Shown here in pieces: positions 55,601-62,199 of a stretch of DNA of 62,199 bases. Within the stretch, counting starts at the first letter, position 1; each line of letters opens with the position of its first letter. A model generated the notes under the pieces. That model searched no databases, had not been told where the DNA came from, and saw only the letters and a program-made list of their open reading frames with translations. The stretch covers positions 1 through 62,199 of the forward strand of contig JAGHUM010000031.1 in assembly GCA_018064855.1 (NCBI GenBank). Reading direction: 5' to 3'. The position numbers and the translations under genes were made by a program. Source of the stretch: Candidatus Physcocola equi (GTDB lineage Bacteria; Bacteroidota; Bacteroidia; Bacteroidales; Paludibacteraceae).

Positions 55601-55765
55601 ACTACCATCATCCTCGGTCTCAGTACCATCTGTAGTCCCTTGGATGATCACGCTTGCACCTGGCAATACGCCGCTTTCGTCAGAAACGACACCTTTGACC
55701 TTCATGGCCATTGATGAGGCTGTTGCCGCGCAAAACAGTGATAATGATAAAAGAACTTTTCTCAT
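52613..55765 (-). CDS. SusC/RagA family TonB-dependent outer-membrane transporter
   Basis: A protein of 1050 residues. A signal peptide is followed by a carboxypeptidase-regulatory-like domain (KVKGVVSDESGVLPGASVII), the TonB-box region AAVVVEAKQPYGG, and a plug domain with ALQGKVPGVQANSASGQPGA, IRIHGQSSLTGSGDPLYVVD and YGSRAANGVIIITTKKG. The rest is a 22-strand barrel ending YNVGLGFNF. No N-terminal STN domain is present, so it is probably not coupled to an anti-sigma factor. It imports a glycan or peptide with its SusD partner. Confidence 0.95.
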   Translation of the reverse strand: MRKVLLSLSLFCAATASSMAMKVKGVVSDESGVLPGASVIIQGTTDGTETEDDGSFEIDANPGQVLLIEFTGYETKKVTVPKDPKKTLRINLAESTEGLAAVVVEAKQPYGGTGGVTGATTTLGADALKSATGASVDNALQGKVPGVQANSASGQPGAPATIRIHGQSSLTGSGDPLYVVDGMPLGGGTDKVASSNPLASINPADIESMEVLKDASATAIYGSRAANGVIIITTKKGKSGSTKINYSGNFTVSQFTNRYRMMNLQEYARFVSSPYIIPDRQTQPDEMYSNPDVLGKGTDWQEELFQTAIGHSHQLSVNGGSDKTQYSFSLGYTNQEGVIITTDYQRINGRMNVESQVKDWFRIGMNVGISRQNATKAENIIDPRSQTSGTSSSSFKETDENIILQTLMQLPSDAPYNIDGSISGPETDQGVKMNPIARLKQSPLEREETNILGSAFAEFTILKDITWRNELGLDITNSNDRIFYPSYNYGGLSKDPEVAELRTGDYSSNSMRLSSYANYNKTFIKTHKVNFMLGAEANMFGWEGTKIKYTNFSSNEIPEPNMAKNTIFDTFYKGSGSMASFFGRINYSYKGTYDLSLTGRYDGSSNFASGNQWGFFPSIGLAWRISNESFIAESDLNKTITDLKLRLGYGETGNANCQPAHNATLSKWQSSGSAYDLYHYYNYINKDLSWETNKQFNVGLSFSLWNRIDFTFDAYHKQNSDLLLKPELPAYVAPSDGGWEYLNTAYVNAGSIKNVGFDIALHTVNIEDSLMNQPFTWDMDLTFSMVKNEVTDLGASTDAITEASDPSGVYRMFSNNIEINRSVKGEAPGLFYGYITQGIIQNTAELEEYNSRTGRNANVGDVKYSVEQHFIGDPNPDFTYGFGTNVSWGPWSLGIQLAGSQGNDVYNLVRQRLEGLNDKWVNQTRDVLDFARVDGEKGNQKVSNSNTSIPRSEFTNDANGNAQKTSDRYVEDGSFLKIQNVSLTYNLPRKYCDKIKVDNLHLSAGVSNIYTFTNYSGYDPENPGSAIRQGVDEGRYPSPRVYNVGLGFNF

Positions 55766-55834
55766 TACTAAATGTTTGTGATTATTATTAAATTATTATA
55801 TGTTTTTCTACTTGGTCTTTTAACTCCAATAAAG

Positions 55835-55853
55835 CAAATTTATGGCAAATATA
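55835..55853 (-). promoter_or_regulatory. Two adjacent -7 boxes upstream of susC
   Basis: TATATTTG (55853-55846) and TAAATTTG (55842-55835) both fit TAnnTTTG on the minus strand. A TTG at 55867-55865 could serve the second with a 22-base spacer. The remainder of the 303-base gap to the plus-strand gene shows nothing else except that gene's -7 box. Confidence 0.45.
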
Positions 55854-56039
55854 ATTCATTCGCTCAATTATTTTGCACTTTTTTCTAATTATTCTTTCAC
55901 ATTTTTCACTTTTTACCGAAGATATTTCTTTGTCTTAAAAACAGGGAAACGCTTTCAAAGCCTGTTTTTTCCTGTTTTCCATGCATTTCACCGACATTTC
56001 CTTTTATATCTTCTGATATGGAGTTTTCTTAATTTTTCT

Positions 56040-56047
56040 TACCTTTG
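56040..56047 (+). promoter_or_regulatory. -7 box for the surface lipoprotein gene
   Basis: TACCTTTG matches TAnnTTTG and lies 21 bases before the ATG at 56069. No clear -33 element. Confidence 0.4.
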
Positions 56048-56068
56048 CTTAATTATTCTTAGTGATTC

Positions 56069-56992
56069 ATGACAAAGTTTCTTCGTCTCATTCCCTTTCT
56101 CATTTTTGCAGCCTGTTTTCAGACAGCTTGTTCAGAAATAAATGATACCGATGATGAAATCAAGCAAGATTCTGCCAAGACCAATGCTTTTGCAGTCAAT
56201 CTGTTTGATTACCAATATGGACCAGGACAGCATCTAAGGCTGTTGGAAAACTGTCCTCCAACCAACATCATCGGAGACAAAAAGGGCACTGTGCTGCTCG
56301 GTGGATGGGGAGGATACATAGTAGCCGGTTTTGACCACGACATCGTGAATGAAAAGGGTACCGACCTCATCATTTTCTGCGGAAGTTCGGTTTCCCCAGA
56401 ACCCGGCATTATATATGTAATGGAAGATGAAAACGGGAATGGAATCCCTGATGATGAATGGTTGGAAATAAAGGGGTCGGAATACAACAACCCAGACTGC
56501 ATCCACAATTACCATGTCACCTATTTCAAACCCGCCTCAGAATTTTCCAACGTATCATGGAAAGACAACTTGGGGAATGCTGGAGAACTGCCAAATTCCA
56601 AGACTTGGTGGCAGCATCCCGATAAAGATTCTCTTTCTTTCTCGGGCACACGTCTGCCAGACGCCTATTTCAATGCTCCGCAACCGAATGGAAACGAATA
56701 TTGGGCTGTTTTTCCTCATCTGTTTAGATACGGATATGCTGAGAATGGAGGCGCTCCCGACCGGAATTCTTCTTCGGGATTCCTCGCTTCCGACTTCAGC
56801 ACGGAACACAAAGGCAATATGATCGAGCTCGACAGCGCGGTCAACAAACAAGGGCAATTCGCTCCGCCCGCATCCATCCGCTTTGTGAAAATTCAAACGG
56901 GCGTATTCCAGCAAGCAGGGTGGCTAGGCGAAATATCCACTGAAATAAACGGAATGGCTGACTTCAGGATGTATCTTTCTATTCAAAAATAA
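56069..56992 (+). CDS. Cell-surface lipoprotein of unknown function
   Basis: A protein of 307 residues. The lipoprotein signal ends FQTAC (Cys21). The body has GTVLLGGWGGYIVAGFDHDI, EPGIIYVMEDENGNGIPDDE followed by WLEIKGSEY, and YFKPASEFSNVSWKDNLGN, a combination I know from Bacteroidetes cell-surface proteins of unknown role, where the DENGNGIPDDEW stretch looks like a calcium-binding loop. It lies divergent from susC and 26 bases before priA. Ligand unknown. Confidence 0.75.
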   Translation: MTKFLRLIPFLIFAACFQTACSEINDTDDEIKQDSAKTNAFAVNLFDYQYGPGQHLRLLENCPPTNIIGDKKGTVLLGGWGGYIVAGFDHDIVNEKGTDLIIFCGSSVSPEPGIIYVMEDENGNGIPDDEWLEIKGSEYNNPDCIHNYHVTYFKPASEFSNVSWKDNLGNAGELPNSKTWWQHPDKDSLSFSGTRLPDAYFNAPQPNGNEYWAVFPHLFRYGYAENGGAPDRNSSSGFLASDFSTEHKGNMIELDSAVNKQGQFAPPASIRFVKIQTGVFQQAGWLGEISTEINGMADFRMYLSIQK

Positions 56993-57018
56993 ACAATATC
57001 CGAAAACTTCATCGTTTC

Positions 57019-59478
57019 ATGTACGCAGATGTCATTTTACCTTTAGCATTAGCCAGCAGTTACACTTACGCGGTTCCTGCCGAAATGGAAGAGTATATCC
57101 AGTTCGGCATGCGGGTTATTGTGCCATTTGGGAAGAGTAAAATATACACTGCTATCGTATTGCGCACGCACGATGTCTCTCCTGAAATGGTAGAGCCAAA
57201 AGACATCATGCAAGTTCTCGATCCTGAACCTATCATCACGAAAGAGCAATTAGACCTCTGGCAATGGATTGCCAACTACTACCAATGCACACTGGGGGAA
57301 ATCATGAAAGCCGCCCTGCCATCGGGGTTGAAATTGGAAAGTGAGACGGAGGTCTCTTACATAGAGGATTATGAAGCCGACCATGTTCTCAAACCCAAAG
57401 AGCAGGCTGCTCTTGATTATCTTTCAGCACAAAAGAAATCAGTGCCATTGATCGAATTGGCGAAACACCTTGAAATGAAAAACTGCCTGCCTCTGGTCAA
57501 AAACCTTATGGAGATGGGGGCCGTAGCCATTGATGAAAACGTCAAGCAGAAATACAAGCCGAAGAAGGAAGTGTATGTCACCTTGAATCCCGAACTTGCC
57601 GACGAAGAGAAACTGCATCAGGTGTTTGACGGACTGGCAAAGGCAAAAAAGCAACTCCATATTTTGATGTTTTATCTCAACGAGTCTCATTTTCTCAGCA
57701 AAAGAGACATCAAAGAGATTTCCAAAAAGGAACTGATGGAACGGTGCGACTGTAATTCGACTGCCATCAAATCACTTACCGACAAAAAAATCCTCGTCAC
57801 CTACGACAAGGAAACCGGAAGGACCGACTTAGACGCGAATTTCCGCACGCAAGCCACCCACCCGCTTTCCGAGGTTCAGCAGAAAGCCTACAACGAAATT
57901 GCAGAATCTTTTTCCACCAAGCAAACCACCCTTCTGCATGGTGTCACCAGCAGCGGTAAGACCGAAATATACATACATCTCATTCAAGAGGTCATAAAAT
58001 CGGGCAAACAAGCCTTGTTTTTATTGCCAGAGATCGCACTCACCACTCAAATCACCATGAGACTCCGCAGAGTATTCGGAGCTCAGTTATGCGTTTACCA
58101 CTCTAAGTTTTCAGACGCAGAACGTGTGGAAATCTGGAACAATATGCTCCGTGGGAAAAACTGCCAGGTCGTACTGGGTGTTCGTTCTTCCGTCTTGCTG
58201 CCTTTCAAAGATCTCGGTATTGTCATTGTGGATGAGGAGCACGAAAACAGTTACAAGCAATACGACCCAGCGCCACGCTACCATGCACGCGACACAGCCA
58301 TTGTTTTGGCGCTTCAGAAAAAAGCGAAAGTGTTGTTGGGCTCCGCCACTCCATCCATAGAATCTTATTTCAACGCCAAATCCGGAAAATTCGGTTTGGT
58401 GGAACTGACGCAAAGGCATGAGGGAATCCAACTTCCTGAAATCATAATCGCCGACACAAAAGAGGCATACAGAAAAAAAGAAATGGTGCAGCATTTCACA
58501 CCACAACTCATAAAGGAAATGCAAGAGGCGTTCAAACATGGCGAACAAGTCATCCTGTTTCAAAACAGACGCGGTTTTTCACCTTATATCCAATGCTCAC
58601 AATGCGCCTATGTGCCGCGATGCAGCAATTGCGACGTCAGTCTCACTTACCACCGCTTCGCCAACCTGCTGTCTTGCCACTACTGCGGCTTCACTTTCCA
58701 AATGCCAGACAAATGCCCTGCATGCGGAAATCCCACATTAAGTCCGCACGGATTCGGCACGGAAAAAATTGAAGAAGAAGTGAAAGAAATCTTCCCCGAC
58801 GCAAAAGTGGCCCGCCTCGACCTTGACACAGCCACGTCACGAAAAAACTTTGAGAAAATCATTTCCGATTTCGAAAGCGGCGAGACAAACGTGCTGGTTG
58901 GGACTCAAATGATTTCAAAAGGCCTCGATTTTGAACGGGTAAGAGTGGTCGGAGTCATGAATGCCGACATGATGCTCAATATCGCTGATTTCAGAGCATG
59001 TGAGCGAACTTACCAACTCACTTCTCAGGTGGCAGGCCGCGCCGGCAGAAAAGGCAGAAGAGGCGTGGTTGTGATTCAAACAGCACAGCCAGACCACCCG
59101 GTAATCCTTCAAGTGAAAAATTACGATTACAAAGGTCTGTATCGAAGTCAGATAAACGAACGATACCAATTCCATTATCCGCCTTATTACAGACTCATCT
59201 GTATATATGTAAAAGGTAAAGACAATGACAAAGTGGGAGAAGCGGCCAATGCGTTGGCTACAAAACTGAGAAGCGTGTTCAACGAAAGAATTTATGGCCC
59301 CGATGTTCCTCCCGTTTCCCGCATCCAGAATCTCAACATTCGCAAGATTGTGTTGAAACTGGAAAGGGAAGCCGACATTCCTGCCAGTAAAAAAATCGCG
59401 CAAGAGATCATCAACAGCATTATCGGTACAGGGAACTACAAATCCGTGTTTTTTCATTGTGATGTTGATCCCGCCTGA
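57019..59478 (+). CDS. priA: Primosomal protein N' (replication restart helicase PriA)
   Basis: A protein of 819 residues. An N-terminal 3'-DNA-binding domain (MYADVILPLALASSYTYAVP, FGMRVIVPFGKSKIYTAIV) precedes a helicase core with Walker A in LLHGVTSSGKTEIYIHLIQE (about 305-325), VDEEHENSYKQ (motif II) and GSATPSIESY. The zinc-binding cysteines (CSQCAYVPRCSNCD, CHYCGF, CPACGN) and VAGRAGRKGRRGVVVIQTAQ follow. PriA reloads the replisome at stalled forks. Length is at the upper end of the family. Confidence 0.97.
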   Translation: MYADVILPLALASSYTYAVPAEMEEYIQFGMRVIVPFGKSKIYTAIVLRTHDVSPEMVEPKDIMQVLDPEPIITKEQLDLWQWIANYYQCTLGEIMKAALPSGLKLESETEVSYIEDYEADHVLKPKEQAALDYLSAQKKSVPLIELAKHLEMKNCLPLVKNLMEMGAVAIDENVKQKYKPKKEVYVTLNPELADEEKLHQVFDGLAKAKKQLHILMFYLNESHFLSKRDIKEISKKELMERCDCNSTAIKSLTDKKILVTYDKETGRTDLDANFRTQATHPLSEVQQKAYNEIAESFSTKQTTLLHGVTSSGKTEIYIHLIQEVIKSGKQALFLLPEIALTTQITMRLRRVFGAQLCVYHSKFSDAERVEIWNNMLRGKNCQVVLGVRSSVLLPFKDLGIVIVDEEHENSYKQYDPAPRYHARDTAIVLALQKKAKVLLGSATPSIESYFNAKSGKFGLVELTQRHEGIQLPEIIIADTKEAYRKKEMVQHFTPQLIKEMQEAFKHGEQVILFQNRRGFSPYIQCSQCAYVPRCSNCDVSLTYHRFANLLSCHYCGFTFQMPDKCPACGNPTLSPHGFGTEKIEEEVKEIFPDAKVARLDLDTATSRKNFEKIISDFESGETNVLVGTQMISKGLDFERVRVVGVMNADMMLNIADFRACERTYQLTSQVAGRAGRKGRRGVVVIQTAQPDHPVILQVKNYDYKGLYRSQINERYQFHYPPYYRLICIYVKGKDNDKVGEAANALATKLRSVFNERIYGPDVPPVSRIQNLNIRKIVLKLEREADIPASKKIAQEIINSIIGTGNYKSVFFHCDVDPA

Positions 59479-59498
59479 CTTCATAAAAAAGAACAAAT

Positions 59499-60008
59499 AT
59501 GTTAATCAAGAAAATAAAAAAGACGTGGCTTTCATTCGCCGCCGCTGTAGTCGCCGCATCACTCCTCTTCAGCAACACAGCAAATGAAGCAAACGCAAAA
59601 GACAATTCAGAAGCAAACACGCAAATCGCCCCCGCGAGCAATCAAGGGAAGGTTGTAGAACTGACCGACAGTGAATTCAAAAGAATTGTCGGTCATCCCT
59701 CAGCCGACATGAAAAGATGGGAATTCAAATGCGACAAACCCATGTTGATCGATTTCTACGCAAGTTGGTGCGGTCCCTGCAAAATGCTTGCCCCTTCCAT
59801 AGACAAAATGGCAAAGGAGTTTGGTGGAGAAATAGAGGTGTATAAGATGAACATAGAGAAAGCGCCAAAAACTGCGGCTCTTTTCCAAATAGACATTATT
59901 CCTTCATTGCTCTACGTTATGCCAAAGAGCAAAAAACTGCAGATAGAATCGGGTTATGTGGAAGAAAACGAGCTGAGAAAGAACATAAAAAGAAGATTGA
60001 TCAAATAG
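59499..60008 (+). CDS. Secreted thioredoxin-fold protein
   Basis: A protein of 169 residues. A membrane anchor or signal peptide (about 9-33, SFAAAVVAASLLFSNTANEA) is followed by a linker and a thioredoxin domain (about 50-165) with FYASWCGPCKMLAPSIDKMA (Cys91, Cys94) and the cis-proline in DIIPSLLYV. It is thus an envelope disulfide reductase or oxidase of the thioredoxin type. It follows priA by 20 bases. Confidence 0.85.
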   Translation: MLIKKIKKTWLSFAAAVVAASLLFSNTANEANAKDNSEANTQIAPASNQGKVVELTDSEFKRIVGHPSADMKRWEFKCDKPMLIDFYASWCGPCKMLAPSIDKMAKEFGGEIEVYKMNIEKAPKTAALFQIDIIPSLLYVMPKSKKLQIESGYVEENELRKNIKRRLIK

Positions 60009-60069
60009 CAAAAGGGAACTTCCAGACAAAAAAAGTCAAAAAATAGGAACATATTATCGCTAAATTTTA

Positions 60070-60077
60070 TACTTTTG
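60070..60077 (+). promoter_or_regulatory. -7 box for the yceD-rpmF unit
   Basis: TACTTTTG matches TAnnTTTG and lies 28 bases before the ATG at 60106. No clear -33 element. Confidence 0.4.
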
Positions 60078-60105
60078 CAAAGTTTTTCATATTCCAAACA
60101 TATCA

Positions 60106-60657
60106 ATGGGAGCAGAAAACCAATATTTCATACCTCTAAGTGAGAAACAGACTGGCGTACTAAGTTACAATTTCAAACTTAGCGACAGTTTCTTTGAAGA
60201 GCTTGAAGATGCGGAAATCAAAAAAGGTGACCTCGTCGCCGATATTGAATGCGAAAAGGTATCTTCGTCATTCCATCTTCATTTCAACATTGAAGGCTCA
60301 GTCTTGATTCCATGCGACCGTTGTCTTGACGATATGGAGCAGCCAATCTCCACGGAAGGCGAGCTCATCGTAAGGTTTGGAGAAGGAAACGACACCAACG
60401 AAAATGTTGTTTACATTCCCGAAAACGAACAAGGGATAGACATCAGTTGGAACATCTACGAATTCATAGCGCTCAACGTCCCCATGAGGCACATTCACCC
60501 CGAAGGTATGTGCAATCAGGAAATGGCAAAAAGGCTGGCGACTCTTATGACCAACGGCGACGAAGAGCTGAACGATAACGACACAGCTTCGTCTAAGGAA
60601 GGAAACCACGATACTGACCCTAGATGGAACGCTTTGAAGAACTTGAAATTAGAATAA
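60106..60657 (+). CDS. YceD/DUF177 family protein
   Basis: A protein of 183 residues. The CDRC pair (Cys70, Cys73) in SVLIPCDRCLDDMEQPI and the distal HIHPEGMCNQEMAKRL (Cys143) match DUF177, which in most bacteria precedes rpmF, as here (26 bases). Its role in 23S rRNA accumulation has been proposed for the family. The last ~35 residues are acidic and end NALKNLKLE, as in many homologues. Confidence 0.9.
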   Translation: MGAENQYFIPLSEKQTGVLSYNFKLSDSFFEELEDAEIKKGDLVADIECEKVSSSFHLHFNIEGSVLIPCDRCLDDMEQPISTEGELIVRFGEGNDTNENVVYIPENEQGIDISWNIYEFIALNVPMRHIHPEGMCNQEMAKRLATLMTNGDEELNDNDTASSKEGNHDTDPRWNALKNLKLE

Positions 60658-60683
60658 TAAAAAATCAAAAAAAATAAAACAAA

Positions 60684-60884
60684 ATGGCACATCCTAAGAG
60701 AAGACAGTCTAAGACTAGATCAGCTAAGAGAAGAACCCACTACAAAGCAGTTGAACCTACTTTGGCAGTTTGCCCTAACTGCGGCGCTCTCTATGTTTAC
60801 CACAAAGTATGCGGCGAATGCGGTTTCTACCGTGGCGTTGTTGCTGTGGCTCCTAAGGTGAAAGACGAAGAAGTTGCTGAATAA
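60684..60884 (+). CDS. rpmF: 50S ribosomal protein L32, zinc form
   Basis: A protein of 66 residues: MAHPKRRQSKTRSAKRRTHY, then CPNCGALYVYHKVCGECGFY with four cysteines that bind zinc. So this genome uses a zinc-form L32 next to a zinc-free L36. The end is acidic. A hairpin follows. Confidence 0.97.
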   Translation: MAHPKRRQSKTRSAKRRTHYKAVEPTLAVCPNCGALYVYHKVCGECGFYRGVVAVAPKVKDEEVAE

Positions 60885-60913
60885 ATCTTCTTTCGACACA
60901 GAAAACAATTTTC

Positions 60914-60948
60914 AAGCCCTAAAAGTAACATTTTAGGGCTTAATTTTT
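60914..60948 (+). terminator. Terminator after rpmF
   Basis: AAGCCCTAAAA (60914-60924) pairs with TTTTAGGGCTT (60931-60941), and AATTTTT follows. It separates rpmF from the separately promoted fabH. Confidence 0.75.
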
Positions 60949-61018
60949 ATTTTTCAGGATAGTCTTTGTTTCTCACTTAAAAATTGGTGGGTTTATAGCG
61001 CTCACCTTAAACGTTTTG

Positions 61019-61050
61019 TTTGCAAGGTAATTCTATTTTTCATAACTTTG
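61019..61050 (+). promoter_or_regulatory. Promoter of fabH
   Basis: TTTG (61019-61022), exactly 20 bases, then TAACTTTG (61043-61050): the best consensus match in the window. It places the transcript start near 61057, which rules out a TTG start at 61048 and supports the ATG at 61093. Confidence 0.7.
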
Positions 61051-61092
61051 CAACATAACAATTTCTTGAAGAAACTAAACATTTCTAATAAA

Positions 61093-62100
61093 ATGGGAAA
61101 AATTAACGCTGTAATCACAGGCGTAGGCGCTTTCTTGCCCGACTATGTGCTTACCAACGACGAATTAAGCCGCATGGTGGATACCAACGACGAATGGATC
61201 ACCACACGTGTGGGCATTAAGGAAAGACGCATTGAAAAAGACCCTCAGAAGCCCGCTTCTTTCTTGGGTACTAAAGCCGTTGAAAACCTGTTTGAACGCA
61301 CCCACACTAACCCCGATGAAATAGAATTGGTCATCTGTGCAACCAGCACTCCAGACCACATCTTCCCTGCCACTGCTGCCTACATCGCTGAAAACTGCGG
61401 CATCAAGCACGCACTTTGTTTCGATGTGCAAGCCGCTTGCGCAGGTTTCCTCACAGCTTACACCATCGCTTCCAATTTCATAGAATCTGGTCGCAAAAAG
61501 AAGGTGTTGGTTGTCACCACTGAAAAAATGTCTTTCATGGTGGACTACACAGACCGCGCCACTTGTCCGCTCTTTGGCGACGGCGCAGGTGCAGTGCTCA
61601 TTGAAGGCAACGAAGAGGGCTTTGGCCTCATCGACTCAGAAATGCGTACCGATGGAGCTGGAACAGACTACCTCCAAATGAAGGCCGGTGGATCTGCAAA
61701 ACCCGCTTCGCATGAAACCGTTGACGCACACGAGCATTTCGTATATCAAGAAGGTAAGGTAGTATTCAAGCACGCCGTCACAAACATGTGCGCCACTACC
61801 GCTGAAGTGATGGAAAGAAACAACCTCAAAGGCGAAGATCTTCGCTGGTTCATACCTCACCAAGCCAACCTTCGTATCATTGAAGCTGTTGGTGAACGTG
61901 TAGCAATTCCATCAGATCGTGTTTATGTAAACATTCAGAAATACGGAAACACCTCATCTGCTACTATTCCAATCTGCCTCTGGGAAATGCAGAACAATGG
62001 TCAGCTCAAAAAAGGCGACAAAATCGTATGTACCACATTCGGCGCAGGTTTCACTTTCGGTGCAATCTACATCAAGTGGGGTTACGACACAGACAAGTAA
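61093..62100 (+). CDS. fabH: Beta-ketoacyl-ACP synthase III
   Basis: A protein of 335 residues from ATG at 61093 (MGKINAVITGVGAFLPDYVL). It condenses acetyl-CoA with malonyl-ACP to start fatty acid synthesis. The Cys-His-Asn set is Cys116 in DVQAACAGFL, His256 in IPHQANLRII and Asn286 in KYGNTSSATIPI. GAGF near 318-321 closes the fold. In other bacteria it lies with rpmF and plsX; here plsX is absent. In-frame codons upstream to 61048 would require a TTG start inside the promoter's -7 box and are rejected. Confidence 0.96.
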   Translation: MGKINAVITGVGAFLPDYVLTNDELSRMVDTNDEWITTRVGIKERRIEKDPQKPASFLGTKAVENLFERTHTNPDEIELVICATSTPDHIFPATAAYIAENCGIKHALCFDVQAACAGFLTAYTIASNFIESGRKKKVLVVTTEKMSFMVDYTDRATCPLFGDGAGAVLIEGNEEGFGLIDSEMRTDGAGTDYLQMKAGGSAKPASHETVDAHEHFVYQEGKVVFKHAVTNMCATTAEVMERNNLKGEDLRWFIPHQANLRIIEAVGERVAIPSDRVYVNIQKYGNTSSATIPICLWEMQNNGQLKKGDKIVCTTFGAGFTFGAIYIKWGYDTDK

Positions 62101-62122
62101 TCTACAGAATACAACCATACGG

Positions 62123-62155
62123 AAGGTCGGCAATATTATGCCGACCTTTTTTATT
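62123..62155 (+). terminator. Terminator after fabH
   Basis: AAGGTCGGCA (62123-62132) pairs with TGCCGACCTT (62139-62148), and TTTTATT follows. The final ~45 bases of the window hold nothing else I can identify. Confidence 0.75.
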
Positions 62156-62199
62156 CTAAATTATAAACATATCAATTTATTTTTCACTTAGTTATATTT

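Noticed and set aside
61048-61092. Longer FabH start at a TTG codon
   Set aside because: It lies within the promoter's -7 box and upstream of the expected transcript start; the family N-terminus begins at 61093.
1-62199. CRISPR array, prophage, insertion sequence or rRNA
   Set aside because: I saw no regular direct repeats with spacers, no transposase or integrase motifs, no phage genes and no rRNA signature anywhere in the window.

Overview
The window looks like the chromosome of a Bacteroidales bacterium, probably Prevotella-like. The evidence is a SusC/SusD outer-membrane pair, PorT and a cargo-type C-terminal domain of the type IX secretion system, the lipoprotein BamA variant TamL, a zinc-free L36, and repeated promoters of the Bacteroidetes form TTTG-N(18-20)-TAnnTTTG. 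I did no database search; all family names come from reading motifs and lengths.

Region 1 (1-7,834, minus strand) is the accessory part. It starts with a cut-off AAA-ATPase of the AAA_34/DUF1703 type. Next is a compact, AT-rich, co-directional gene set that reads as a RiPP (ribosomally made, post-translationally modified peptide) locus. In transcription order it holds a possible 23-residue ORF behind a T14 tract, a 79-residue protein, a radical SAM/SPASM maturase, a 36-residue peptide with six cysteines in its last twenty residues, a DUF4097-like repeat protein, a 26-residue peptide with two cysteines, three more radical SAM proteins, a zinc-ribbon membrane protein and an aspartate-rich protein. 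A hairpin terminator follows. The two short peptides, at 6025-6135 and 5206-5286, are easily missed because of their size and are the most interesting objects in the window. No peptidase or exporter is visible in the locus.

Region 2 (8,369-14,261, plus strand) has a DUF5686 outer-membrane protein, PorT, an NlpC/P60 hydrolase with five LysM repeats, and UMP kinase (pyrH). Region 3 (14,409-32,424, minus strand) is the fused str-S10-spc-alpha ribosomal protein super-operon, running from rpsL to rplQ. It includes fusA, secY, map, infA, rpmJ and rpoA, and has a promoter upstream of rpsL and a hairpin terminator after rplQ.

Region 4 (32,650-47,152) has a 7TM-HD phosphohydrolase, a lipoprotein with WD40-like repeats and a haem motif paired with a DUF6057 membrane protein, tRNA-Arg(TCT), TamL, and a plus-strand run of glmM, a membrane protein, a histidine phosphatase and uvrA. 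Region 5 (47,317-55,765, minus strand) is a small SusC-SusD-surface-glycan-binding locus followed by a separately promoted type IX secreted protein, with no recognisable glycan-degrading enzyme. Region 6 (56,069-62,100, plus strand) has a surface lipoprotein, priA, a thioredoxin-fold protein, and the conserved set yceD(DUF177)-rpmF-fabH.
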